Assembly (NCBI GenBank): GCA_016874895.1
Contig: VGSX01000084.1
Span: 1 to 12,462 of the forward strand
DNA from: Deltaproteobacteria bacterium
GTDB lineage: Bacteria; Desulfobacterota; Desulfobaccia; Desulfobaccales; Desulfobaccaceae
Reading direction: 5' to 3'
Length of the DNA stretch: 12,462 nucleotides
Shown here: piece after piece, positions 6,130 through 12,367 of the stretch
How positions within the stretch are numbered: position 1 is the first letter of the stretch
Layout of the letters: each line of letters starts with the position of its first letter
Made by a program: the position numbers and the translations under genes
The notes under the pieces: model-generated
What the model saw: only the letters and a program-made list of their open reading frames with translations
What the model was told of the DNA's origin: nothing
Database searches by the model: none

Positions 6130-7455
6130 ATGTTAAGCGGCAGGATTATAAATCTCAAAAGAGTGGTTGTGACCGGGATGGGAGTCGTATCCCCTCTGGG
6201 AAATTCTGTGGCCGACTCCTGGGAAAATCTGGTGGCGGGGTGCTCCGGCATCTGCCGGGTGTCCCGGTTCGCCGATGATCCGGCGGAGTTTCGGGCCCGT
6301 TACCAGGCCCCGGAGGACTTTCCCCTCATCGCCGGGGAAGTGCAGGATTTCGACTTCAAAGACCTTATGGCCCGGCACAAACTGGATCTGAGCAAAGAGG
6401 ACCTCAAGCTGGCCAAATATACCGATGCTTTTACCCAGTATGCCCTCACGGCCAGCTATGAAGCCCTGAGCCAGGCCCGTCTGCAGCCGGCGGCCCTGGA
6501 CCCGGAGCGGCTGGGGGCCATTATCGCTTCCGGCATGGGGGGCGTAGCCAGTTGGGAAGAGGCCTTCCAGAAATTTACCGAGGGTGGGGTTAAAAAGGTT
6601 TCCCCTTTTATGGTGCCGCGGCTGCTGCCGAACCTGGCGGCCGGCAACGTCTCCATCAGTATCGGGGCCCAGGGTCCCAATACCGCCCTGTCCAGCGCCT
6701 GCGCGGCCGGCGGCCAGGCCATCGGCGCCGCCTTCCGGTCCATCCAGTTGGGGGAAGCGGACGTGATGCTGGCCGGCGGGGCTGAAGCAGCCCTGACTCC
6801 CCTGACCCTCACCGGTTTTTATCGCATGGGGGCCCTGGCCACCGGTTACAACGACCGGCCCGAGGCTGCCAGCCGGCCCTTTGATCAGGGCCATGCCGGT
6901 TTTGTCATGGCCGAAGGCGCCGGCATCGTGGTGCTGGAAGAATTGACCCATGCCCTGAATCGGGGGGCGCCCATCCTGGCGGAACTGGCCGGCTTCGGCA
7001 TGTGCGGCGACGGCCATCACATCACTGACCCGGACCTGGGCGGGGCCATGCGCTGCATGCGCCGGGCCCTGACAGATGCCGGTGTCGAGCCCCAGGACAT
7101 TGACTATATTAACCCCCATGCCACCTCCACGCCGGTGGGGGACCGGAACGAGGCCCGGGCCATCTCCCGCCTCTTCCCGCACCAGCCCTGGGTGAGCGCC
7201 ACCAAGTCCCAAACCGGCCACCTCCTGGGCGCCGCAGGGGCCCTGGAAGCCATCTTTACCATACTGTCCATCAAGCACGGGCTTATCCCGCCCACTCTCA
7301 ACCTGGAGAGCATGGATCCGGAGTGCGCCGGCATTGCCGTGGTGGGGGCCCAGCCGGAAAAACAGGAGGTGCGCTGCGCCCTGTCCAACTCCTTCGGCTT
7401 CGGGGGCACCAACGCCGCCCTGGTCTTTAAGCACTATAATTATTTCAACCTGTAG
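6130..7455 (+). CDS. Divergent FabF-type beta-ketoacyl-ACP synthase
   Basis: A 441-residue condensing enzyme of the KAS I/II family, slightly longer than typical FabF (about 410). It elongates an acyl chain by decarboxylative condensation with malonyl-ACP. The Cys-His-His triad is complete: Cys191 in SSACAAG, His330 in NPHATSTP and His364 in KSQTGHLLGAAG, with Lys359. The C-terminal glycine-rich NSFGFGGTNAAL is intact. Two normally conserved spots differ: the usual RDGFV reads HAGFV (255-259), replacing the Asp seen in FabF with Ala, and NAHGT reads NPHAT. AGAAAGG at 6114-6120 precedes the ATG. It lies between an acyltransferase and a 3-hydroxyacyl-CoA dehydrogenase with no ACP or reductase alongside. 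This suggests a specialised synthase rather than the housekeeping FabF. Confidence 0.92.
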   Translation: MLSGRIINLKRVVVTGMGVVSPLGNSVADSWENLVAGCSGICRVSRFADDPAEFRARYQAPEDFPLIAGEVQDFDFKDLMARHKLDLSKEDLKLAKYTDAFTQYALTASYEALSQARLQPAALDPERLGAIIASGMGGVASWEEAFQKFTEGGVKKVSPFMVPRLLPNLAAGNVSISIGAQGPNTALSSACAAGGQAIGAAFRSIQLGEADVMLAGGAEAALTPLTLTGFYRMGALATGYNDRPEAASRPFDQGHAGFVMAEGAGIVVLEELTHALNRGAPILAELAGFGMCGDGHHITDPDLGGAMRCMRRALTDAGVEPQDIDYINPHATSTPVGDRNEARAISRLFPHQPWVSATKSQTGHLLGAAGALEAIFTILSIKHGLIPPTLNLESMDPECAGIAVVGAQPEKQEVRCALSNSFGFGGTNAALVFKHYNYFNL

Positions 7456-7473
7456 GCCAATGATTCAATCACA

Positions 7474-7480
7474 GGGAGGA
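7474..7480 (+). promoter_or_regulatory. Ribosome binding site of the dehydrogenase gene
   Basis: GGGAGGA lies 6 nt before the ATG at 7487. It rules out an upstream in-frame ATG at 7334, which would overlap the ketosynthase gene by 122 bp. Confidence 0.8.
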
Positions 7481-7486
7481 AATCAC

Positions 7487-8383
7487 ATGAAGGCAGAAGA
7501 GATAAAAAAAGTTTTGATCATCGGCGCCGGCCTCATGGGCCGTCAGATCGCCCTGCAATGCGCCCTGTTCGGGGTTGAGGTCACCCTGTACGGCCGCTCG
7601 GACATCTCACTGGCCCGGGCCCGACGTCACCTGAAAAGATATGCCCAGTACTTGAGCCAGGGCGGCTATATCACCAGCGACCGGGCCGCGGCGGCCCTGG
7701 AGCGCCTCACTTTTACCACCGACCCGGTGGCCGCGGCTGCGGATGTGGATTTAGTGAGCGAATCCGTGGCCGAAAACCTGGACTGCAAACGGGAGGTGTG
7801 GGCCCTCTTCGGCCCCCTGCTGCCGCCCCGGGCCATCCTGACGACAAACTCCTCCATGCTGCTGCCCTCGGAATTTGCCGAGGCCTGCGGCCGCCCGGCA
7901 CACTTCCTGGCCTGGCATTTTCATCAGCTCTGCTTCATCAAAAATATGGTGGATGTCATGCCCCACCCCGGCACTGATCCGGTATGTGTAGCCGCGGTAA
8001 TGGAATTCTCCCGCCGCTTGAACCTGCAGCCCATAGCCCTGAAAAAGGAGCACCGGGGATACGTCTTCAACGCCATGCTCACCAGCCTGCTCACCGCGGC
8101 CCTGGAACTGGCGGTGACGGACGTTGCCACCCTCCAGGATATCGACCAGGCCTGGATGACCGTCATGCAGACGGCACACGGGCCTTTCGGTATCATGGAT
8201 GGGGTGGGCCTGGACACCGTGGCCAATATTCTCTCCTTCGGGGTGGCGGTGGAGCCCGAGAATGCCCTCTATCCCCAGGCCCTGGCCTGGCTCCAGCCCA
8301 AAATCGAGCAGGGCCACCTGGGGCAAAAAACCGGCCAGGGTTTTTACAGCTACGCCCGGCCCAGCCTGGCAAGGGCAAAATAA
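7487..8383 (+). CDS. 3-hydroxyacyl-CoA dehydrogenase family protein
   Basis: A 298-residue NAD-dependent dehydrogenase of the 3-hydroxyacyl-CoA (HAD/HBDH) family, of normal length. The N-terminal Rossmann fold begins VLIIGAGLMGRQIA (GxGxxG at 13-18). Further family features are SESVAEN (91-97), TTNSSML with substrate-side Ser122/Ser123, the catalytic His144 in AWHFHQ, and Asn195 in GYVFNAML. The C-terminal helical domain ends with GQKTGQGFYSY. The usual HFFNPVP segment is replaced by HFHQLCF, and the position of the acidic partner of the catalytic His holds Asp156 (MVDVM) where many homologues have Glu. This resembles a side branch of the family rather than FadB/Hbd. It follows the ketosynthase by 31 bp, so they are cotranscribed. 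The likely reaction is oxidation or reduction at the beta position of an acyl thioester; substrate unknown. Confidence 0.88.
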   Translation: MKAEEIKKVLIIGAGLMGRQIALQCALFGVEVTLYGRSDISLARARRHLKRYAQYLSQGGYITSDRAAAALERLTFTTDPVAAAADVDLVSESVAENLDCKREVWALFGPLLPPRAILTTNSSMLLPSEFAEACGRPAHFLAWHFHQLCFIKNMVDVMPHPGTDPVCVAAVMEFSRRLNLQPIALKKEHRGYVFNAMLTSLLTAALELAVTDVATLQDIDQAWMTVMQTAHGPFGIMDGVGLDTVANILSFGVAVEPENALYPQALAWLQPKIEQGHLGQKTGQGFYSYARPSLARAK

Positions 8384-8422
8384 GGGCGCGGCAACCCGGA
8401 AACCGGGTTTCCTGCCGCGCCC
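8384..8422. terminator. Terminator hairpin shared by convergent transcripts
   Basis: GGGCGCGGC (8384-8392) pairs with GCCGCGCCC (8414-8422), and AACCCGG/CCGGGTT is nested around an AAA loop. On the minus strand the hairpin is followed by TTATTTT, so it should stop fadL-side transcription. On the plus strand no T-run follows, so plus-strand termination is less certain. It begins right after the dehydrogenase stop codon. Confidence 0.75.
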
Positions 8423-8454
8423 GGAGTGCAGTTCAGGTGTGTCGAAAATCGAAG

Positions 8455-9708
8455 CTAAAATTTACAGGAAAGACTTAACCCCAGGGAATGATTGTCGCTC
8501 TTGTATCTGCCGTTGGCCTGGAAGGCCGGCGGCAACGGTACCCCGCTAATCGCTAACATATTGTTCTTAGTTCTGTTTTCGCTCTTAATATAGTTGTAAG
8601 CGAAACCCAGGGTAAAGCGGCTGATCTCGGTGTCGCCACCCAAAGTAAAGATATGCCGGTTGGCGTCGGGAATGGTGGGATCCAGGGTGCTGCCGGGCAC
8701 CGGCGTCATGTCATAGATATAACCGGCCCGGGCCTTCATGCCAGGCTTGATTTGATAATTGCCGCCGAATCGGAAGGCCCAGGCGTCCTGCCAATTTTTT
8801 TCCTGGGAGATGCCCGAGATGGTGGTGCCAGGGAGCATTCCCGGAATAGGCCGGCTGAGATTAAGGTTCAAGTCTTTATAGGTTGACCAGCCGGTCCAGG
8901 TGACGTCAACTTCAAAGACAAAGGGGTTCAGGCGGCTATAAGCCACCCCCCAGGTCACCGAGGGCGGGAAAACCACGGATGCTTTGCTGCCCACTGGGTC
9001 TACCAAGGAAACCCTCAAGTCGCCTTTGTGAGTCACCTTAATCTCGCTGCGGTAGGAAACGCCGAACTTGATCCCCGCCAGAGGTTCATACAAAAGACCC
9101 AGGTTGTAACCATAACCGAAGCCGTCGCCCTTAAAATCATTCTTGGTCTCGATGAGAGGGGGTAAAACCCGCAGTCCTCGCCGTTGAATCTGCACTTTCG
9201 ACCACAATACGTTAAAACCTGCCGCAAAAGATAAATTATCCAGCACCTTGACGGCAACCACCGGATTGACGTTTATAGTTTCCAGCTTGGATCGGGTGGT
9301 GAGAAAGCGCCCATCCCAGGAAGGAGGCCAGGTTGTGCCGAGGCCGAAGGGCATGAAGGTTCCCAGCCCGAGAACCACTCGCTCATGCACCGGCAGGACG
9401 GCATAGAAGGCGGGAATGACAAAAATCTTATGTTCCGCTGTAGTATACGATCCCTGGGGGCTGGTGTAGGTTCGATTTGTCATGCTGAAGACCTTGTTGA
9501 AATAGATCTCCGGCCGTTTCAGTTGGGTCAAGCCCGCCGGATTATAGAAAATCGCCGAGGGATCATCCGCCTGGGCCACAAAGGCATTCCCCTGGGCCAT
9601 GGCAGCCGTTCCCTGCTGCAGGATGGCGAAACCGGCGGCCTGGACCCCGGAAACCGAACAGACCACGAGACCAATGACGAGTACATAGACGAAGCGGCGT
9701 CTCGACAC
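8455..9708 (-). CDS. FadL/OmpP1/TodX family outer-membrane hydrophobic-compound channel
   Basis: A 417-residue outer-membrane beta-barrel of the FadL family, which moves long-chain fatty acids and other hydrophobic compounds across the outer membrane. A Sec signal peptide (residues 1-24, cleavage VQA/AGF) exposes the family N-terminal hatch start AGFAILQQGTAAMAQGNAF. The signature DPSAIFYNPAGL is at 49-60. The rest alternates as in beta-strands, and the chain ends in Phe (LSCKF), the usual barrel-assembly signal. The GTG at 9708 is chosen because AAAGGAG lies 7 nt upstream and the signal peptide then begins MSRRRF; an upstream in-frame ATG (9771) would add 21 residues with no role. It lies between the lipid operon and the second acyltransferase, so it may import or export the lipid they handle. 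Confidence 0.93.
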   Translation of the reverse strand: MSRRRFVYVLVIGLVVCSVSGVQAAGFAILQQGTAAMAQGNAFVAQADDPSAIFYNPAGLTQLKRPEIYFNKVFSMTNRTYTSPQGSYTTAEHKIFVIPAFYAVLPVHERVVLGLGTFMPFGLGTTWPPSWDGRFLTTRSKLETINVNPVVAVKVLDNLSFAAGFNVLWSKVQIQRRGLRVLPPLIETKNDFKGDGFGYGYNLGLLYEPLAGIKFGVSYRSEIKVTHKGDLRVSLVDPVGSKASVVFPPSVTWGVAYSRLNPFVFEVDVTWTGWSTYKDLNLNLSRPIPGMLPGTTISGISQEKNWQDAWAFRFGGNYQIKPGMKARAGYIYDMTPVPGSTLDPTIPDANRHIFTLGGDTEISRFTLGFAYNYIKSENRTKNNMLAISGVPLPPAFQANGRYKSDNHSLGLSLSCKF

Positions 9709-9974
9709 GGGCTTACTCCTTTCTGAAGAGGTTGTCAACAAAAGGAAGGGAAACTTAATCCCTTGTAGCACAATATTATTTAATTAGCAAACTCTTTTGA
9801 TTACTTGTTGAAGATTTATTGATTTTCGCGAGCGAGGTCCTCCTTACAGTTTTTACCGTGAAAATCACCACCCAATAATAACCAACTAGAAATAAATAGT
9901 TTCAATAGGACAAAAAGTGTCTCGGGAAAAATTAATTTTTTCCTCTCCAAGCCGATACAGATTGTAAAAATATA

Positions 9975-10003
9975 TTTCACATATTCTTTTGACTGGGTAT
10001 AAT
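9975..10003 (+). promoter_or_regulatory. Sigma70-type promoter of acyltransferase copy 2
   Basis: A perfect TATAAT (9998-10003) lies 17 nt after TTTCAC (9975-9980), a weak -35. Predicted transcription starts near 10010, giving a leader of about 165 nt before the ATG at 10174. Confidence 0.5.
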
Positions 10004-10005
10004 GG

Positions 10006-10126
10006 GCACATCCCAAAAGCATTTTTTTTCGGATGTGCGTCTCTCCTCGGCCTGACGAGGGCTCCGGGCAACCGTGGGCCTCATCAGTGGAGGGTGAGGT
10101 GTGACCGGAGCGGTACGCCTCGCCCC
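10006..10126 (+). promoter_or_regulatory. Structured 5' leader, possible cis-regulatory RNA
   Basis: Perfect stems are visible: GCACATCC 10006-10013 with GGATGTGC 10031-10038; CCTCG 10045-10049 with CGAGG 10056-10060; GCTCCGG 10061-10067 with CCGGAGC 10105-10111, enclosing CCTCA 10079-10083 with TGAGG 10095-10099. A competing stem pairs GGGTGAGG 10092-10099 with CCTCGCCC 10118-10125 (one G-T pair). I do not recognise a known riboswitch class. Confidence 0.4.
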
Positions 10127-10173
10127 TGGTAACAATTTACTAATATTTTTCATTATATTAGAAGGAGACCGCC

Positions 10174-11160
10174 ATGAATCTGAAACATTTCTTGTCCCGT
10201 CGTCTGCGCCTCAACCTCAGCAGATTTTTGCAGATGAGGCTGAATAGCTGGCTGATCCGCTTTTTCCCTTTTTTCCTCTCCCGGTACTACCTCATCTATC
10301 TGGGCCGGCTTTATTACTTTTTTAACCTCAAGGAAAAAAAACTGATTGAACGGACGATCGCCTTTGTCTTGGGAAAAGGCAAATCCCCGGCGGAATTGCG
10401 CCGGGTGACGCGGGAAACCTTCAAAGGTATATTCGACCACTACCATGAAAAACTTTATTTGGCCTACACCCCTTTTAAGAGAATTAAAAAATTTTTCCAG
10501 AAGAGAATGCACTTCGCCGGGGAAGAGACCCTGCAGCAGGCCCTAAAAGCCGGGAAAGGAGCAATCCTGGTCACCGGCCACTTCGGGGCCGTGGAATTTT
10601 TGCCGGCCGCGCTGGCCGTGAAAGGATACAAGGTGGCTATAATCTGCCGTTTCCAAACCAGCCGTTTGAGGGATACGCTGGTGGAACGGGCCAGTCAGGT
10701 AGATCTGGAAATAATTGACGCCGATAAAGGCAACTGCCTCCTGGCAGCCCTGAAGGCCCTGAAACAGGGCCGGATAATCATCACCGAAGCGGATGAATTT
10801 GATGAGTGGAAGGCCAAGGACAACCACCAGGTATCTTTTCTGGGAGCCCGGCTGGACTATGATCGCTCCCTGGACATTTTAACCAAACGCTCAGGGGCTC
10901 CCGTAGTCTCCGCCCTGGTGAGCCGCACCGGTAAAAACTATACCCTGAACTTGCGGGCCGTTACCCACCAGACCCCGGCGGAGGCCAGAATTGGTGAAAT
11001 ATGCTTGTCTCATTTAGAGGAGATGCTAGAATATTTACCGACTCAATGGTACCAATGGAAAAAATTTGGACAAATGATTAAACCTTATCTTGAAGAACTT
11101 AATCCAGCCCCGGAGCTCTCTCTGGCTCCCCTGGGAATGGCTTATCAATATGGACAATAA
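10174..11160 (+). CDS. LpxL/HtrB-like lysophospholipid (lipid A type) acyltransferase, copy 2
   Basis: A 328-residue LPLAT-superfamily acyltransferase, similar along its whole length to the protein at 5095. Both begin with an RLNLS-x-F segment and share YHEKLYLAY versus YQEKLFLAY, TGHFGAVEFLP versus TGHYGAVEFLP, AALKAL, E-x-DEF and QWYQWK-x-FG. The catalytic HX4E motif is HFGAVE at 126-131. The N-terminal region (about 29-50) is more hydrophobic and aromatic than in copy 1 and could anchor in the membrane. Copy 2 is visibly richer in Lys and AT-ending codons, so the two copies are old paralogues, not a recent tandem duplication. AAGGAG at 10162-10167 lies 6 nt before the ATG. It has its own promoter and a structured leader. 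Two copies suggest two acylation steps or two acceptors. Confidence 0.88.
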   Translation: MNLKHFLSRRLRLNLSRFLQMRLNSWLIRFFPFFLSRYYLIYLGRLYYFFNLKEKKLIERTIAFVLGKGKSPAELRRVTRETFKGIFDHYHEKLYLAYTPFKRIKKFFQKRMHFAGEETLQQALKAGKGAILVTGHFGAVEFLPAALAVKGYKVAIICRFQTSRLRDTLVERASQVDLEIIDADKGNCLLAALKALKQGRIIITEADEFDEWKAKDNHQVSFLGARLDYDRSLDILTKRSGAPVVSALVSRTGKNYTLNLRAVTHQTPAEARIGEICLSHLEEMLEYLPTQWYQWKKFGQMIKPYLEELNPAPELSLAPLGMAYQYGQ

Positions 11161-11169
11161 GCCTTAGTC

Positions 11170-11197
11170 TTGACAAATTATAAATAAATTATAATAT
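11170..11197 (+). promoter_or_regulatory. Possible sigma70 promoter
   Basis: A perfect TTGACA (11170-11175) is followed by AT-rich DNA with TATAAT at 11190-11195 (14-nt spacer, short) or TAATAT at 11192-11197 (16-nt spacer). No gene follows closely, and AT-rich DNA gives chance matches. Confidence 0.35.
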
Positions 11198-11576
11198 AAA
11201 ATATATTATATATTATATATTATATTAACGGTAAATGGGAGGCCAGATATCTGGCTCTCGTGCTGCACGCCGAAAACCATAATCTTTTCCGGCCACGGCA
11301 GGCCGCCGGGCCGTTTATTGGCAAAACTTCCGGGAATATGGCCCAGTCAATGACGACAACGGTTCTGGTAGCCATCAACCACCCTCCCTTGGAACCAGGA
11401 GGGCATGGGGGGAAATGCCCTCAAGTCCCCGCCACAGATATCTTCCAGCCCATGACTTTCTTGAGTCTCTCCCGTGTGGTCCACCTATACCCTCTACCAG
11501 ACAGCCATTTTCTTGGGCATCTTCGTTCTTCCCGCAGCAAGGTTAGAAAGCCCGGCAGTGCGGGATATCCAACTGC

Positions 11577-11602
11577 GGCAGGCTGTATCCCCACAGCCTG
11601 CC
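11577..11602. repeat. Perfect 10-bp inverted repeat (hairpin)
   Basis: GGCAGGCTGT (11577-11586) and ACAGCCTGCC (11593-11602) are exact complements around a 6-nt loop. A second small hairpin, ATAAG/CTTAT (11603-11607 and 11616-11620), abuts it. No T-run follows, so it does not look like a simple terminator. Confidence 0.6.
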
Positions 11603-11903
11603 ATAAGGAGGGTCTCTTATAGGTCGCAGGATATCATGAGCGGATCTGGTCCAGATAAAGGGTTTGAAATTTTCGTTTGGGGCTTTGAGCTACTCACCAA
11701 TGGCCGAGATCAACGATACGAGGCTACGAAAAATTTCTCGCCGGGCCAACCCCCCTCTCCGGGTGATCGATGATATGATAAGGTACCCAGCATCGCTTTC
11801 CCTTCAGAAGGCCGCTGTGGATTGTATCCGCCAGCCGAAAAGATTGGCATACGCCGGCAGAGGTGATACTTTCAGAGCAGGCTGTTATCAGCCTGAAAAA
11901 ACC

Positions 11904-11931
11904 TTGCCAAAGGGAGGGGTTTGATTATAAT
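11904..11931 (+). promoter_or_regulatory. selC: Promoter of selC
   Basis: TTGCCA (11904-11909, five of six -35 bases) and a perfect TATAAT (11926-11931) are separated by 16 nt. Predicted transcription starts near 11938, giving a leader of about 18 nt before the tRNA. This is a close match to a sigma70 promoter. Confidence 0.7.
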
Positions 11932-11955
11932 AATAAAATTGATAAAAAAATCAAC

Positions 11956-12050
11956 GGAAGTGCAAGGCTCACTGGTGGGGCCCCCGGACTTCAAATCCGG
12001 TGTATCGTCGCGAGGCGATGGGTGGGTTCGATTCCCATGCACTTCCGCCA
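11956..12050 (+). tRNA. selC: tRNA-Sec (anticodon TCA), CCA encoded
   Basis: A 95-nt selenocysteine tRNA. The acceptor arm is 8 bp (GGAAGTGC with GCACTTCC, 12039-12046), followed by discriminator G and an encoded CCA, as in bacterial tRNA-Sec. The anticodon stem is CCGGA/TCCGG, with loop CTTCAAA and anticodon TCA at 11991-11993, which reads UGA. The long variable arm ATCGTC-GCGA-GGCGAT has a GNRA loop, and the T loop is GGTTCGATTCC. It shows that the host inserts selenocysteine and so should also carry selA, selB and selD elsewhere. No selenoprotein is recognised in this window. The selC locus is a known integration target for mobile elements, and mobile debris does follow it here. Confidence 0.97.
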
Positions 12051-12098
12051 ATCAAACATTTAAAATCAATTAGTTATAATTCGAATATAGATAGAATC

Positions 12099-12139
12099 AC
12101 AGGCCCCAGACAGGCCCCAGCCCCCACAAATCAGGCCCC
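12099..12139. repeat. CAGGCCCC short direct repeats
   Basis: An 11-bp unit, ACAGGCCCCAG, occurs twice in tandem (12099-12109 and 12110-12120). CAGGCCCC occurs again at 12132-12139, and a fourth copy at 12225-12232 lies inside the nuclease fragment. They start about 50 bp after the tRNA 3' end. Confidence 0.6.
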
Positions 12140-12155
12140 AAGCAAACCCAACCAT

Positions 12156-12302
12156 TCAGAGATTATTGCGTTTCTTTTTTCTCCATTCCCACGGCGGGAT
12201 TTTGTCGCTTTCCGGCAGACCCCACAGGCCCCGCTTCTCCATTCTGGTTTCTTCCTCCAGCTTGAAAGCGTCATGTCCCTTACCTGCATTTCGGATGAAT
12301 AG
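12156..12302 (-). pseudogene. 3' fragment of a staphylococcal nuclease (SNase)-like gene
   Basis: A 48-codon frame on the minus strand ends in a TGA (12158-12156). It encodes a segment very like the C-terminus of SNase-family (thermonuclease) proteins: LEEETRMEKRGLW, then PPWEWRKKR just before the stop. The GLW and PPWEWR blocks in that order and position are typical of the family's end. The catalytic OB-fold part, which should precede it, is missing: an in-frame TGA lies immediately upstream at 12305-12303. The frame therefore looks truncated at its 5' side, next to the transposase-like reading frame. The call rests on motif recognition alone; an expressed short peptide from the internal ATG is possible but unlikely. 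Confidence 0.6.
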
Positions 12303-12367
12303 TCATATTTAAGGGGTAGTGAGATTATAAAGTCAAGGATTTTTGCGGGGTTAAAGATGGGTCAGTC

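Larger units (their letters stand above)
9709..10173. other. Divergent intergenic region with promoter and leader
   Basis: A 465-bp gap between fadL-like and the second acyltransferase. The left part (9730-9990) is AT-rich and should carry the minus-strand promoter for the channel gene, though I cannot place it. The right part holds a promoter-like pair and a foldable GC-rich leader. No gene is supportable. Confidence 0.55.
11161..11955. other. Long gene-poor region before selC
   Basis: About 795 bp without a gene I can support. It has an extremely AT-rich tract (11176-11226), the 14-bp palindrome GCCAGATATCTGGC (11242-11255), overlapping hairpins at 11382-11420, a strong hairpin at 11577-11602, and the inverted repeat CAGGCTG/CAGCCTG around TTAT (11878-11895). 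Open frames here have no recognisable protein motif. It may be decayed genes or an uncharacterised RNA. Confidence 0.5.

Noticed and set aside
6133..7434. Very long antisense open frame opposite the ketosynthase gene
   Set aside because: It mirrors the GC-rich codon pattern of the real gene, has no family motif and is rich in Gly, His and Gln, as such shadows are.
9816..10022. Small minus-strand open frame in the AT-rich gap upstream of the FadL-like gene
   Set aside because: It overlaps the promoter and leader of the acyltransferase, and its composition is that of random AT-rich DNA. No ribosome binding site or motif was seen.
10050..10060. CTGACGA, like the core of a hammerhead ribozyme
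   Set aside because: No GAAA core or flanking stems in the required order; the bases are better explained by the local CCTCG/CGAGG hairpin.
11220..11375. Minus-strand frame of about 50 codons with a GGAGGG before its ATG at 11375
   Set aside because: No recognisable motif, and it runs into the AT-only tract. A single good ribosome-binding-like sequence in a GC-rich hairpin is weak evidence.
11474..11924. Overlapping plus-strand open frames of 86-99 codons
   Set aside because: They overlap each other in different frames, cross strong hairpins, and show no protein motif I know.
12000..12302. Plus-strand open frame starting inside the tRNA
   Set aside because: It begins in the tRNA body and runs antisense across the nuclease fragment, with no motif.
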